NCBI GenBank assembly: GCA_964058805.1
Contig: CAXKVV010001414.1
Coordinates: forward strand, 1-28,141
DNA: 28,141 bases
Direction: 5' to 3'
From: Schoenoplectus triqueter
Taxonomy: Eukaryota > Streptophyta > Magnoliopsida > Poales > Cyperaceae
A program made the translations under genes and the position numbers. Shown here one piece after another: positions 1 through 10,043 of the stretch (position 1 is the first letter of the stretch; every line of letters starts with the position of its first letter). The notes beneath the pieces were generated by a model. That model made no database searches. It saw only the letters and a list, made by a program, of their open reading frames with translations, and was not told where the DNA came from.

Positions 1-223
1 ATGAAGATCATGTTGAGCGATCTAGAATTGATTTTTTAGATTTTAAAAGTAAAGATATAAATTCATACACTCATTGATTCGTGACAAATGTTTCATGAAT
101 TTATTGACCAATATTTTTTTCCATCCCTCAATGAATAAAACATGAATAATCTATATCTATATTATATTATAAAGAGTGTATGAAATGGATTTGTCCATTA
201 AAATTATCATATAATGTGTCATG

Positions 224-467
224 ACCAAAATGCTCATATTTTAATTTATTGTGATTGATTGATTTCATAAAAATGACGATTCAAATTTTCAGTCACACTC
301 ATTTTCCTCTCCATTACGTGTGTTATTTTTATCATGCATTTATATACCAAAATGCTCATATTTTAATTTATTGTGATTGATTGATTTCATAAAAATGACG
401 ATTCAAATTTTTAGTCACACTCATTTTCCTCTCCATTACGTGTGTTATTTTTATCATGCATTTATAT
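224..467. repeat. 122-bp tandem duplication, two near-identical copies
   Basis: Two head-to-tail copies (224-345 and 346-467) each begin ACCAAAATGCTCAT and end TGCATTTATAT. I found one difference between them, C at 290 against T at 412. The near identity in otherwise diverged AT-rich sequence points to a recent duplication. I see no gene in it. Confidence 0.93.
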
Positions 468-570
468 TAAATAAATTAAATACCAACTATTATTAAATTT
501 TATTATATTTTATAAATTATCTTTTATTAAATAATAAATTTTATTTTATCTAAAAATTAAAGATCCTTTG

Positions 571-880
571 TAATTGATTTAGATATAAATTATTTCTAAT
601 AAAAATATATTATTTATTCATAATAAAATTAATGCTAAATACTATTATTTTTCGAAAAAAAATTATGTATAAAAATAAATAAATATAAACTATTAGTTAG
701 TTTTATTATATAAAAGGAAACTACACATTGTACAAACAAACTTATAAAAGAAAAAATATTTTATTTTGTACTTTATCTTTTACAAGTAATAAATTGATTT
801 ATTCTAAATTTTAAAAATAATAATTAATTTAGATATAAATTATATTTAAATAAAATATATTATTTATTTATAATAAAATG
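571..880. repeat. diverged direct repeat, 250-bp period
   Basis: Positions 571-630 and 821-880 align without gaps at an offset of exactly 250, with about 7 mismatches in 60. Both contain TTTAGATATAAATTAT and TATTATTTATT. The intervening sequence is AT-rich and less alike. This looks like an old tandem duplication or two old copies of one AT-rich repeat. Confidence 0.6.
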
Positions 881-1338
881 AGTGTCAGATAAAAATATTT
901 TTAGAATAAGATTGTCTGCCCAAATTAACCTCTAGTTAATTAAAATGACTAAAAAGTTTATCTGGGCCAGGAGACTATGTGACTATGTCCATTTTATTTT
1001 CCTATGGCCACTGGGCCATATATGATTGTACAAATAGGATTTCATTTCTTATTGGATGTTTGGAACGCCACAGCTCGGATATAAGAAAGTTTGCTTCGAC
1101 GATTTCTTATAAATATTTTACATCCGACGATGCATGTGCTGATGTGCATTCCGATGTGAACCACACGTTCAAATGGGGGCCCGGCCCGGGAATCGTCTAC
1201 CACTGACCTTAGAGTGCTTAGACCAGAAGGCCCAAAGCCCAAAATTGGGATTGTTGCATGGAGCGCCAGGCGCTAGCTAATTATATCGGAAAGCATATAT
1301 TCTCGGACAGGCGCTTAATCAAATTGATAATATTTATT
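881..1338. other. spacer, no gene recognised
   Basis: From about 960 to 1260 this is lower in A+T than its surroundings and holds a GC patch near 1177-1190 (GGGGGCCCGGCCCGGG). There is a 75-codon open frame at 979-1206, but I recognise no domain and codon use is not gene-like. I see no TIR or TSD either. Confidence 0.4.
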
Positions 1339-1405
1339 AATATAACCAATTTATTATATTCATCAATATAACCAATTCCTGAGTACCTAGTAAATTGGTT
1401 ATATT
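1339..1405. repeat. AT-rich inverted repeat / hairpin
   Basis: AATATAACCAATT occurs at 1339-1351 and again at 1365-1377. Its exact reverse complement AATTGGTTATATT is at 1393-1405. The second and third copies can form a perfect 13-bp stem with a 15-nt loop. It sits directly before the MITE at 1423. Confidence 0.75.
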
Positions 1406-1422
1406 CATAAGCTAATTTATTA

Positions 1423-1847
1423 GGGGTGTGTTTGGATGGTGAAAGGATTAGTGTAAGAATAACATTGTTTGGGTTAGTAATTGAAAATAGTGTGAGATTA
1501 GTGATATATCGGGAAATGTGAGAAGAGTGTTAATTTTTATTATTTCTGATTAGTAAAATATTGTTTGGATAGTAACTTGACAATAGTAGAGAGAATAATT
1601 AAAATAATTATTTTTTAGTATTTTATTTAATAATAATATTTATTTAATACTATTTCATACTAATATAAAAGAAAAAAAATATATTTTTATTATTTTTACT
1701 ATTTTCATGGACACTAATTCGCTAACCCAACGTTTTCTATGGGTTAAAGAATTAGCACTGTTCTGTTGTTATTCTTGATTTTATTTTTGTGTTTAAATGA
1801 TCACTAACATAAAAACAATGCTATTCTACACCATCCAAACACACCCC
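1423..1847. mobile_element. 425-bp MITE with perfect 19-bp TIRs
   Basis: The left end GGGGTGTGTTTGGATGGTG (1423-1441) is the exact reverse complement of the right end (1829-1847). Homology between the arms continues imperfectly inward: AGAATAACATTGTTT near the left end resembles the complement of AAAAACAATGCTATTCT near the right. The element is AT-rich, has no coding capacity, and so needs a transposase supplied elsewhere. I could not find a convincing TSD, so I do not assign a superfamily. Confidence 0.85.
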
Positions 1848-2640
1848 AGAGGATAGTAAAAGTCAGATAACATGGCACAAATTACCAGGAAATTTTACAA
1901 GTACAAGGAGGATTTTACAACGCAAGATTGTGTAAGAGATTTTAGAAAAAACACCGGTGTGTAATTTTTTTTTTTTCAAATAAGGCTTTTCTTGGATGCC
2001 GATGGTAATTTTCTTGTTATTTTTCTTACAAAAGTAACAAGCATAATACAATACAAAATTAAAGTATTTAATAAATTCCTTAAGAAGATATAATACTTTA
2101 AATATTATAATATATATATATATATATTAATTAATTTCTCTATTTCTTTTAAGTTATAATTTATATTATTTTATTTTTATTTTATTTATCCCTATGTAAA
2201 TGCAAATGTAACCAAAATAAAATGAATAAAGGAATTTAAGATTTTATTTCTTGGATGTTATCTTGTGTATTTTTCTATTTGGCCCGTCTGCTAAATTATC
2301 GTAATTTTGACGTCAAATTTCTCAACTCGAATAACACAATAAAAAAAATAATAATAAATAATTAAAAGACGGTTTCATAATCAAAACTCGAATAGAATAA
2401 AAGGGATTAACGGTAAACAATTAACACAATTTAATTGATCAAATTAGCAAATCATGAACAAATTAATAAAAGACGTATAAAAAATAACTAACATGAAAAA
2501 CACCGTAAAATGAACATAAACACGGTATTTAAAATTTTTGGCACCATATAGATACAATAGAGATGTTGTCAAATCTTTAAAGAAAAAGACGTTAAATCCC
2601 GAACGGTCGTTAATCAAAACGTCGTCTATAATTAAATATT
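1848..2640. other. AT-rich spacer with short (TA)n
   Basis: No gene recognised. It contains a (TA)8-type microsatellite at about 2111-2127 and long A/T runs. Short open frames here carry no recognisable domain. Confidence 0.5.
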
Positions 2641-2670
2641 AATTATAAATAAATTGCAATCCACTCGCAG

Positions 2671-2771
2671 ACTATGAGGCCGACCCCGACCTCGTGTACA
2701 CAGGCGCTGACCCCGACACTGGCGACCTGCTTCCGGAGTTGAGCGGCTCTGCGATCCTCACCAGCACTACC
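2671..2771 (+). other. GC-rich coding-like patch, possible exon relic
   Basis: About 100 bp of clearly GC-rich sequence lies in an AT-rich background. On the plus strand it is open and reads DYEADPDLVYTG, then ADPDTGDLLPELSG, then SAILTSTTR. A CAG acceptor-like site directly precedes it (2668-2670), and a CAG/GTTCGG donor-like site follows near 2771. That is what a captured or orphaned exon would look like. I do not recognise the protein. The minus strand is also open here, so chance is possible. Confidence 0.3.
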
Positions 2772-2957
2772 AGGTTCGGGTTCTTGGGATTTACTTTTTT
2801 TTCTTCAAAATTAGAAACCCAAACTGAAAATAAAAATGTTATTAAAATAAATCTGAACTGCGGTATTTTTTGATCAAACATTGATTTGAGACCCAAATTG
2901 AACTGTAATTGCATTCGATAAATTTACTAATATTTTTAGGGCCTACGAGCATTCGTA

Positions 2958-4512
2958 TGTCATATCATGTCATATTGCATGTAGATAGGATAATGGTAGG
3001 ACTTAGGAAATAGTCCCGAAATAGGATTATATTAGAATCAAATAATGAAGTTATAGATTATAAGTATTAGGATAATACTATTACTATCACTAATAATTAA
3101 TTAAGTTAAGTAGTTAATCATGCATTAAATGCATGAAAGTGTTGAGAGACGGACCGGATAATCTTAGTCTGAGCTTGTTTTATATAACCAGACCATTGCA
3201 GTTACATATGGTGACCTATAGGCCTATGGGACCTACCAGTCTGTATATACACTGCGCACCTCTATCTGTCGGTTATTCACCGATCTATTATTTGATGAGT
3301 TCGGCCGTACTAGAGTGTTTTATTTTTTTAATCAATATTATTTATTATTATTCATAATATGATTTGATTCTAAATTCAATTGAGCGCTTATAATGAATAT
3401 GACTTCTAGTGTTTAGTGTGGGCGACCATATTCGAGTCTAGAGCATATCTCATTTTAGTATATTATTTTATTTAGCCGGCTTATTTAGGATCTTGGTATG
3501 TCCAAAAGGCTTTATCCTTTGTCCCCTGGTTGGTATAGTGTAGGCTCCAATTTGTTATTATATTTATTTTGTCATTTCACGGGTAGATAACTCTTTTTGG
3601 CGATATGGCAATTGAAGTCATACTATATCCATTTTTTTTATTTTGTAAAGTGAATTATCATATTTTGCAAACCAGAGTACGTGTTTTTGCACGCTCACTC
3701 TCCTAGGGCGTTATCGCCTCGAGATTCCGAATTATCAGTTTATGCGGCATTGACGTCACATAAACATAAATTCCTAAGTTCGTAAGTTGGGTCGCTGGTA
3801 GCGCCCACTTAAGCAAGGCCCAAGTTCGTAAGTTGAGATGTTGGTGGCGCCCACTTGTGATAGATCTGATGATTTACAAACTAGGTATTTATTACGGGTG
3901 ATTAATTCTCATATTTTATATTTTATACTATATTTTTATTTCATATATTTTCTATTTCGAATTTCCTTGTCATGTCATAACATATAGATTCTTTCTCAAA
4001 ATATGCATAAAAATACTACTATATTCACATATGATTATTATATTACATTAAAAACACTAATATCGACATTTAGGTTCAGTCTAGGAAAGAAAAAAAAATT
4101 TTAAGGCCGGATCTAAATCCATATTGAGTAATTTTTAAATTACTCATGTTTCCACCATGGTTGTGGGATCCAGGTACACCGGTGCAGGATTTATTTTGAT
4201 GAGGGTACTAGATATAGTCTTGCGAGATATCAGATGTGTTTTGTCGCATCCGCACAGTGAGCATGGTAGTTTTGATTAGGATCCATTGGTTATTGGGTTT
4301 TAGTTTTTTCTTTTGGGTTTTTATTTGAGAGGTTTGATGCCCATTCCGATGGAGTCAGCCCCGTTTTTTACTATTTATTCTGGACTGTATATTGTTTTGT
4401 TTATTCTGTACTTGAATTATTTTATTCATTTAGCCTTCCATACGCACGTCTCGTCGTGTACGTGGCAGGATCAATCAACCCTAATCCGATTTATTTATTT
4501 TGGGGTGTGACA
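2958..4512. mobile_element. LTR-like region, possible solo LTR (Ty3/gypsy type)
   Basis: The segment begins TGTCATATCATGTC and ends GGGGTGTGACA, giving TG...CA ends with a 5-bp inverted repeat TGTCA/TGACA. The length (about 1.55 kb) and general look fit long plant Ty3/gypsy LTRs. No internal coding domain or primer-binding site follows, so a solo LTR is the simplest reading. The 5-bp flanks (TCGTA left, TAAAA right) do not match, so the boundaries or the history are uncertain. Its right end abuts a truncated MITE. Confidence 0.4.
3776..3856. repeat. 35-bp tandem repeat inside the LTR-like region
   Basis: 3776-3810 and 3822-3856 both start AAGTTCGTAAGTTG and end GCGCCCACTT. The offset is 46 bp and the units differ at a few positions. 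Repeats of this kind are common in long plant LTRs. Confidence 0.8.
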
Positions 4513-4852
4513 TAAAAAATCTTGACTCATACCCGACCCGACCGGGTTATGGGTCGCCCCGACCTGATCCGTATAAAATAATTAAATATTTATTAAATAT
4601 TTTTATATTATTTTATGTAATTATATATTAATTAATTTATAATTAATCTTAATTAGTATATAATTAGTACTAAATCATAAATTATTTAAAAAACATAATT
4701 AATCGTGTCGGATCGGGTTGACCCGAACCCGACCCAACTCGATTTGTATAAAAAAAATTAAATTCATATCTAACCCATTTAGATTCGGATCGAATCAAAT
4801 TCAGATCGAATCAAACTAACCCGTTATATCGGATCAATATTTGACACTCCTA
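4513..4852 (+). mobile_element. 5'-truncated GGGTC-type MITE (family A)
   Basis: The sequence starts inside the family (CTTGACTCATACCCGACC) and follows the copies at 13218 and 14708 through the AT-rich centre (TAAATATTTATTAA, AATTTATAATTAATC, AGTACTAAATCA) to the right terminus TTTGACACTCCTA. Roughly the first 90 bp seen in the full-length copies are missing. The break coincides with the end of the LTR-like segment at 4512. Confidence 0.75.
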
Positions 4853-5062
4853 ATTCTTTATCATGTATGCACTTATAGATGCAACCGTTTTGGATTACGG
4901 GCAGAGACAGTCATGTGACCGTTGGTTTTATGAGCCCGTAGAAATTATGGGCCCTTGCGCAAGTGGTACATGCGATTAAATTTCAATTTGCGCTAAAAAA
5001 ATACGTTTTCGGTTTTATTTTAATCTCTGAAAAAGAAACGCTAAGGAAGCTTAATTCATGAA

Positions 5063-5208
5063 TAGAGGTGGTGGCCTAAGGAATTAGACAAGATTAAGTC
5101 TCTAATTAAAATTAGAAGCGGCAAAATTTGATCAAATTCAAATCTGACTTGAATATGATTTTTTTTTAGAAAATCAGATCGATCTGAACCGTTTAATTAC
5201 CACCTCTA
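5063..5208. mobile_element. 146-bp hAT-like MITE
   Basis: The ends TAGAGGTGGT (5063-5072) and ACCACCTCTA (5199-5208) are exact reverse complements. A TAGAGGTGG terminus is familiar from plant hAT elements. The 8-bp flanks (TTCATGAA and AATAAATT) do not match, so the assignment rests on the termini alone. No coding capacity. Confidence 0.45.
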
Positions 5209-5350
5209 AATAAATTGAAGTAAAAGCAGTTCAGATGAATTAAACTACCAAGGAGACTAAAGAAACCTAAAGAAACTTCAGAGTGGTGTTTCTAAACGAT
5301 GTAAACACCTCTATTAAATTTCATGAAATTTCCATATAAATGTCAGTTTT

Positions 5351-5550
5351 AAATTAACTAGATAATTTTACTTCATATTAATTCAGTATTATATTTTTAT
5401 CTTAATGTTGCGCTCTCGTTAGGAAACGAGGGTGAGCGGAAGAAACGGAAGGAGAGCAGAAAATAAATCTGCTTTTGATTTTTTTTACCCGAAGCCATTC
5501 GATTAAATTAACTAGATAATTTTACTTCATATTAATTCAGTGTTATATTT
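5351..5550. repeat. 46-bp direct repeat, 154-bp offset
   Basis: 5351-5396 and 5505-5550 share AAATTAACTAGATAATTTTA and the following bases, with one A/G difference. A second short repeat, GAAGCCATTC, lies at 5491-5500 and 5611-5620. These look like remnants of local duplication. Confidence 0.85.
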
Positions 5551-5622
5551 CAATTTGCGGTGAGATTAACAAGAAAACAAATCTTCTCTGTATTTCGCTC
5601 CGATTTATGAGAAGCCATTCAA

Positions 5623-5998
5623 TGTCATTAACTTTAGTGTCATTCGATATCATTAACTTATTTTTTAATTTATATTTCAAAACTTAACATTTAAATTTTA
5701 AATTCAAATCGTTGATCTTGTTTATTTTTATAACATATGTATGCTCTTAAAATTTTATGATTTTTAGAGATCATTTAATACTAGATCAAATGATAATAAA
5801 ATGAATGCATAAAAATAAATCAATCATATTTAATTAGGTTCATTTATTTTATTATTATTTGATCTAGTATGAAATGATCAATAAAAATTATAAAATTTTA
5901 CGAACATACATCTATTATAAAAATAAATAAGATCAATGATTTAAATTCAAAATTAAAAGATAAGTTGATGGTATCAAATACCACTAAAGCTAGTGACA
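5623..5998. mobile_element. 376-bp foldback element with long imperfect TIRs
   Basis: The left arm beginning TGTCATTAACTTTAGTG matches the reverse complement of the right arm ending CACTAAAGCTAGTGACA. Pairing continues inward for well over 100 bp, for example TTGATCTTGTTTATTTTTAT against the complement of ATAAAAATAAATAAGATCAA, and TACTAGATCAAATGATAATA against the complement of TATTATTATTTGATCTAGTA. Almost the whole element can fold back. I found no TSD, so the superfamily is open. Confidence 0.7.
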
Positions 5999-7297
5999 CC
6001 GGATCCTTTCTCCTAATTTATTCCCCTTCAAATCAGAGGTATAAGTATATTATTTCCCCTTTACCGATCCTTTTTCTTTTTGTTCCATTTTTTCTATCCC
6101 TTGATTTATTTCTTTTCTTTTTCCATCTTTTTCTTTTCTCCATAACACGAAAGCACAACCAAGGCCTTCAACAATATTCATGGGACTGTGTAGGATCTGT
6201 TTTGCAAGTTTGTAAGTATTTGAAGAAAATGAGTCAAATTAGTTAATAAAAATGTCATGCTGGTCACTCGCAAAAGAGAATAAATTCTTTTGACGTTATT
6301 TCTGAACATGTACATAAAATTTTGTAAGTAAATTTCGAAAAATTTACGTCAATGAGGTATATATTCCTAGAGGAATTTAATTCAAGACAAACTTTCAAGG
6401 GGTCCATCATTCTTTGTGAAACCTGAACTGATTTTGTGCAAAATTATTGAAAATGAAGACGACGCAATTTGCTGCTTCTACAAAAGTTGCACCAATATAT
6501 ATTGTTGTTATCATATTTATTATAAACCTTACTATAGTTTTCATATGATGAACTTCAATTGGCGCAACACAACTTAATAATACTTTTATTAATAATCATT
6601 TATTTTCCCCATATTTTAACATAATTTAGATTTCCTTTTCATTTCATATGTAAAATTTAAATTTATATGTCTATTTACGATATTAAAGGAGGCAAGGAAA
6701 GCAAAAGAAAGAAATAAGAAAATTAACATACTGTCTAGTGGTGCGTAAATGAATTGATTTAATTGAATTTCAAATAAAAGATCAAAATTTAGACTCTTTT
6801 GGTTTGGTTTCTGATTTAGAAAATTTGATTTGGTTAGACTATTATTTTTTATTTAGTTTATATTTTGCTAAGTCGGATAAACCGAATAAACTAAATAGAT
6901 CAAAATTTACTATGTAAAATAATTTTCTTGATATAAATAAGGATCATATTATGAATAATTTAAATATATTTATTTTTTATAGATTATAATTATTTATTTA
7001 TTTTATTTTTAAAATATTTATTTTTTATCATCATCATCATCAGCTCGAACTATCAATATTTTGTATGACTTTTTAACTTATATAATTTTAGTTTCACCAA
7101 ATAAAATTTTAGATTTTTTTGGTTTTAAATTTATTTAGTTGATACTTTTATAAATTTGATTCGATTCGTAATTTAACAAATCAAACAAAATCTAATTATA
7201 TATCTATAACAAAAAAGGTCATCACTCATCAGTGACCGGATTTTAGTCCAAAATCTAAGTGATCGCAGATGGATTTAACTGGGCTAAGAATTATGGG
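5999..7297. other. AT-rich spacer with repeat-like TTTGGTTTGG segment
   Basis: No gene recognised. 5965-6246 has a 93-codon open frame rich in Phe and Leu, with no domain and a composition expected of CT/T-rich DNA. About 6745-7200 has the degenerate TTTGGTTTGGTTT and AAACCGAATAAAC pattern common in old plant repeats. An (ATC)5 microsatellite is at 7027-7042. Confidence 0.4.
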
Positions 7298-7756
7298 ATT
7301 TTTTACTTAATCCGCCCAAAAACAGATCTTAACTACAAAGACGGCCTAAGAGCAAACTTATTTTCACAAACGACCTAACAAAGGGCGTGAGTTCAACTCA
7401 CGCCCTTAAAACGCTATTTTCTCTGCCCGCCCGCTGCCCAAACAAAAAAAAAAACAAAATGACCCAAAGGACGTGAGTTGAACTCACGCCCTTTAAATCC
7501 ACATATCGCATTTGTATTATTTTTTTTTCACTTTCGGTGTTTTTGAAAGGTAACAACCAGAGCACATCAACGTGTAAAGGGCGTGAGTTCAACTCACGCC
7601 CTTTGTGTCTTTGGGCAGTGTTCGGGCAGGCAAAATGGAGGTTTAAGGGCGTGAGTTGAATTCACATCCTTATTTAGACCGTTTGTGAAAATAACTTTGC
7701 TCTAAGACCGGTTATGTAGATGATATTAATTATTAGGCTGTTTAAGTAAAAAGTCT
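7298..7756. mobile_element. 459-bp foldback MULE-type MITE carrying four palindromes
   Basis: The element is flanked by an exact 10-bp direct repeat, GAATTATGGG (7288-7297 and 7757-7766). A 9-10 bp TSD fits Mutator-like elements. Its arms of about 200 bp pair along nearly their full length: outer TTTTTACTTAA, then AGAGCAAA and TTATTTTCACAAACG in both arms, then two palindromes per arm, then CTGCCC motifs. Only about 70 bp in the middle is unpaired. There is no transposase, so it is non-autonomous. The palindromes are listed separately. Confidence 0.85.
7381..7671. repeat. four GGGCGTGAGTT palindromes
   Basis: Four odd-length palindromes have arms AAGGGCGTGAGTT and AACTCACGCCCTT around one central base. 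They lie at 7381-7407 (perfect 13-bp arms), 7466-7494 (one mismatch), 7576-7604 (perfect 14-bp arms) and 7645-7671 (three mismatches). Centres are at 7394, 7480, 7590 and 7658, nearly symmetric about the element's middle, as expected if two per arm were inherited through the foldback structure. Confidence 0.95.
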
Positions 7757-7774
7757 GAATTATGGGCTTTCAAA

Positions 7775-8170
7775 ATGAACTACGAGCGACAAACCTTAAT
7801 TTCTGACCTAACAATTTGTGCTTCCTCCATCGTCCTCTTCTTCCCTCCTCCATCGTCAATCGCTCCATTGCCGATCGGTGTGCTGCTCCATTGCCGATCG
7901 GTGCTCTCTGTCGTCGATCGATGCTCTGCTTTGTCAAATACCTCCTTAGTCCTTTACCTCTCGCTCCTGTCTCTAGAATATTTGCAAGCGCAATGCAACA
8001 ATATGGAAAAACTAGATTTCGACGCAGACAAAGATATCTTAACTTCTCACCCTCTTCTTTCTAAACCACGGTAAACCCTAGCATACTTGCTCGCTTTCTC
8101 ACTCTGAACCCTCTCTTTCATCTCTCCCAAATCATGCTAAAAATTTGATGCAGGTTCGTTAGAATAATTT
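7775..8170 (+). pseudogene. possible orphan 5' end of a gene
   Basis: CT-rich, 5'UTR-like sequence (7815-7990) leads to an ATG at 8003 and a short reading frame MEKLDFDADKDILTSHPLL. A donor-like CACG/GTAAAC follows at 8071, an acceptor-like TTGATGCAG ends at 8153, and a strong donor GTAAGT is at 8171. Joining them gives a 17-nt second exon that stays in frame. No continuation is recognisable: a CCCGA-rich repeat begins at about 8196. I do not recognise the protein. It could be a gene 5' fragment cut off by transposons, or chance. Confidence 0.28.
7862..7903. repeat. short tandem repeat, 23-bp period
   Basis: GCTCCATTGCCGATCGGTG occurs at 7862-7880 and 7885-7903. A degenerate third unit (CGATCGATGCTCT) follows at about 7915-7927. 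It lies inside the possible 5' leader of the orphan gene fragment. Confidence 0.85.
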
Positions 8171-8195
8171 GTAAGTTTTTTTATTTTCTTTATAT

Positions 8196-8540
8196 TAGAG
8201 TTTTGAAAAAATCCGAACGGATAGATCTGTATCATGCAAACCTGCGCCCCTCATCTGTTCCGGATCGTCCCGAGTAGATCTGTGGATATATCCGAATTCG
8301 TTAATGGTCCGGTCCTAACAAGGATCAGATATACAAAATTTAAAAACGGAACCGTCAAATCCGTCCCGCTCTCACCCTCCCAAATCCGCTACCCGGACCC
8401 GGCCGGATAAACCCATGAAATTCAGACGGGTGACCCGTAAGACCGGGACTTAATACTCGTACTACTCGGATCTCATACCTGAAAACTGGACCCGACCCGT
8501 GCTACCCGGACGGGTAATCTTTGCTGACATTTGACTGGGA
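8196..8540. mobile_element. degenerate CCCGA-rich MITE fragment
   Basis: It begins TAGAGTTTTGAAAAA, like the termini of the 649-bp element at 16758, and is rich in CCCGGACCCG, ACGGGTGACCCG and GGACCCGACCCG. The left flank is CTTTATAT. I found neither a matching right flank nor a clean right end; the sequence fades out after GCTACCCGGACGGGTAATC. Treated as a degraded or chimeric copy. Confidence 0.5.
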
Positions 8541-9539
8541 AAATACGTCAAATGCCTGTTAGTCCAAATGCACCATCTCAATAATTTCACCTAGCTTAAT
8601 TAAAAGATTGACATTTTTGCCGTCCCTTTTAAATGGGCAATTTCACCTAGATTAATTGAAATAGTCAACTAAAAAATCCTTTTGTTCATTTTTTTCATTT
8701 ATATTCCTTCCTTTACACACTATTTTGAAAAATAATATGTCAATTAAACGTGTTTTTATTCTGTTTTATAATACATACTAATGAATATAATACAAGAGAA
8801 TAAAAAAACTTGGTTTCTAATTTAGAAAATTTTAATTAGGAACTTTATTTTTTTAATTCTTCTTTATAATACATACACATGAACAAAAAAATAAATGAAG
8901 AATATTTATATATCTAATTGGTATATAATTTTTCTTACAAGAATAAGTATTAAGCCGTAGAAAATATAGATCATTTTTCATTAATATTAATATCCAGGAT
9001 AAACAATTGATGAACCTAACAGAAACAGGGATGCATAAAATTAATTTCGTGCATTTTTTTCTCTTTCCATAATTAAAAAGGATGAAAGCTATACAAAAGA
9101 GTATGGAGTAACTAGAGATGAAGGGAAGGGAACTAGGAGTTATTAAAGGATCATTCATTTTGCCTAAATTTTATAAGGAAGATTAATGTGTTTCAAAACT
9201 TAATATAACGAATTATGGAGTACGTCGTTGAAGAATTCAAATGCATTAAAATAGCACCTATTGAATAAATGGATTGATTTAATATATACTAGGATTAGTC
9301 TTTCTTTATTTTCAAGTTAGTTATACATGTGCTGCAAATTGAATTTGATTTGACTTTAAAAGGAGGTTTTAATTGGTATTTACGGGGTGTCACTTATGAT
9401 TTGAACAAGGCGACATTCGTTTGGACATTCGCGCTTGGAACCAGGAAGCTGAGAACTTAATTTTTGAGGTATTACAATCAATATATACATACCACATGTC
9501 AGTTCAGTGACATCGTACATAATTATATCAAAAATTATG
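8541..9539. other. spacer, no gene recognised
   Basis: A 15-bp-scale direct repeat, AATTTCACCTAG followed by TTAATT, occurs near 8584 and 8639. A short open patch at about 9402-9470 reads EQGDIRLDIRAWNQEAENLI and ends at a GAG/GTATTA donor-like site. It is too short to call. A 101-codon open frame on the minus strand (8853-9158) is Phe/Ile/Cys-rich with no recognisable domain. Confidence 0.35.
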
Positions 9540-10043
9540 ATATAATTTTTTTCGGCTTTAATCTTTTTTATATATTTTTCTGAATTTCTTTTACAATTAT
9601 TTAGAACTTTTCAAATTTAATTTAATTTTTAAATAATTAAAATTAATAAAACCGATTTAGTTAAAAAAATTATGATTAAATTTCTTTTTAACTTCTATTA
9701 TATTTTTTGAAAATTTTCTGTTTTCTTGAATTTTTCTGGAATTTTTGGATTTTTTTTTTAGTTTTTGGCGGTATATTTGTTTTTTTTTTTGCGAAATAAA
9801 AAAAACCCGATCCGCCCCATCCGTCATGACCCACCCGGACTTCCCCTTGGCCCACCCGTCTCGACCCGTGAGGGTCGTATCTGTGGGAGTCTAACACGGA
9901 TCGGGTCAGAATTTTCTAATTTTTGACCGCTCAAGCTCGTCCCGCCCCACCCGTGACCCGCGCTCATCCACGCCCCGCGCTCACTCGTGACCCGAAAGAG
10001 TTTCACCCGGACCACCCCGCCCCATGCCGTTTTCAAAACTCTC
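9540..10043. mobile_element. right part of a CCCGA-rich MITE (family B)
   Basis: An AT-rich core (GAATTTTTCTGGAATTTTTG) is followed by AAAAAAAACCCGATCCGCCC, a CCCG-rich arm and the terminus CCGTTTTCAAAACTCT. This is the same order as the right half of the element at 16758-17406, which ends CCCGTTTTTAATACTCTA. The left GC-rich arm is not visible, so the copy is truncated and its left limit is approximate. Confidence 0.6.

Noticed and set aside
979..1206. 75-codon plus-strand frame
   Set aside because: No domain, no promoter or splice support, and an equally open minus-strand frame opposite.
7381..7671. Four spaced palindromic repeats resembling a small CRISPR array
   Set aside because: They lie symmetrically in the arms of a foldback transposon with a TSD, the spacings are unequal (86, 110, 68 bp between centres), and the genome is a plant.
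9688..10036. Minus-strand frames with Gly/Arg-rich peptides
   Set aside because: Same repeat artefact as above, in a truncated family B MITE.
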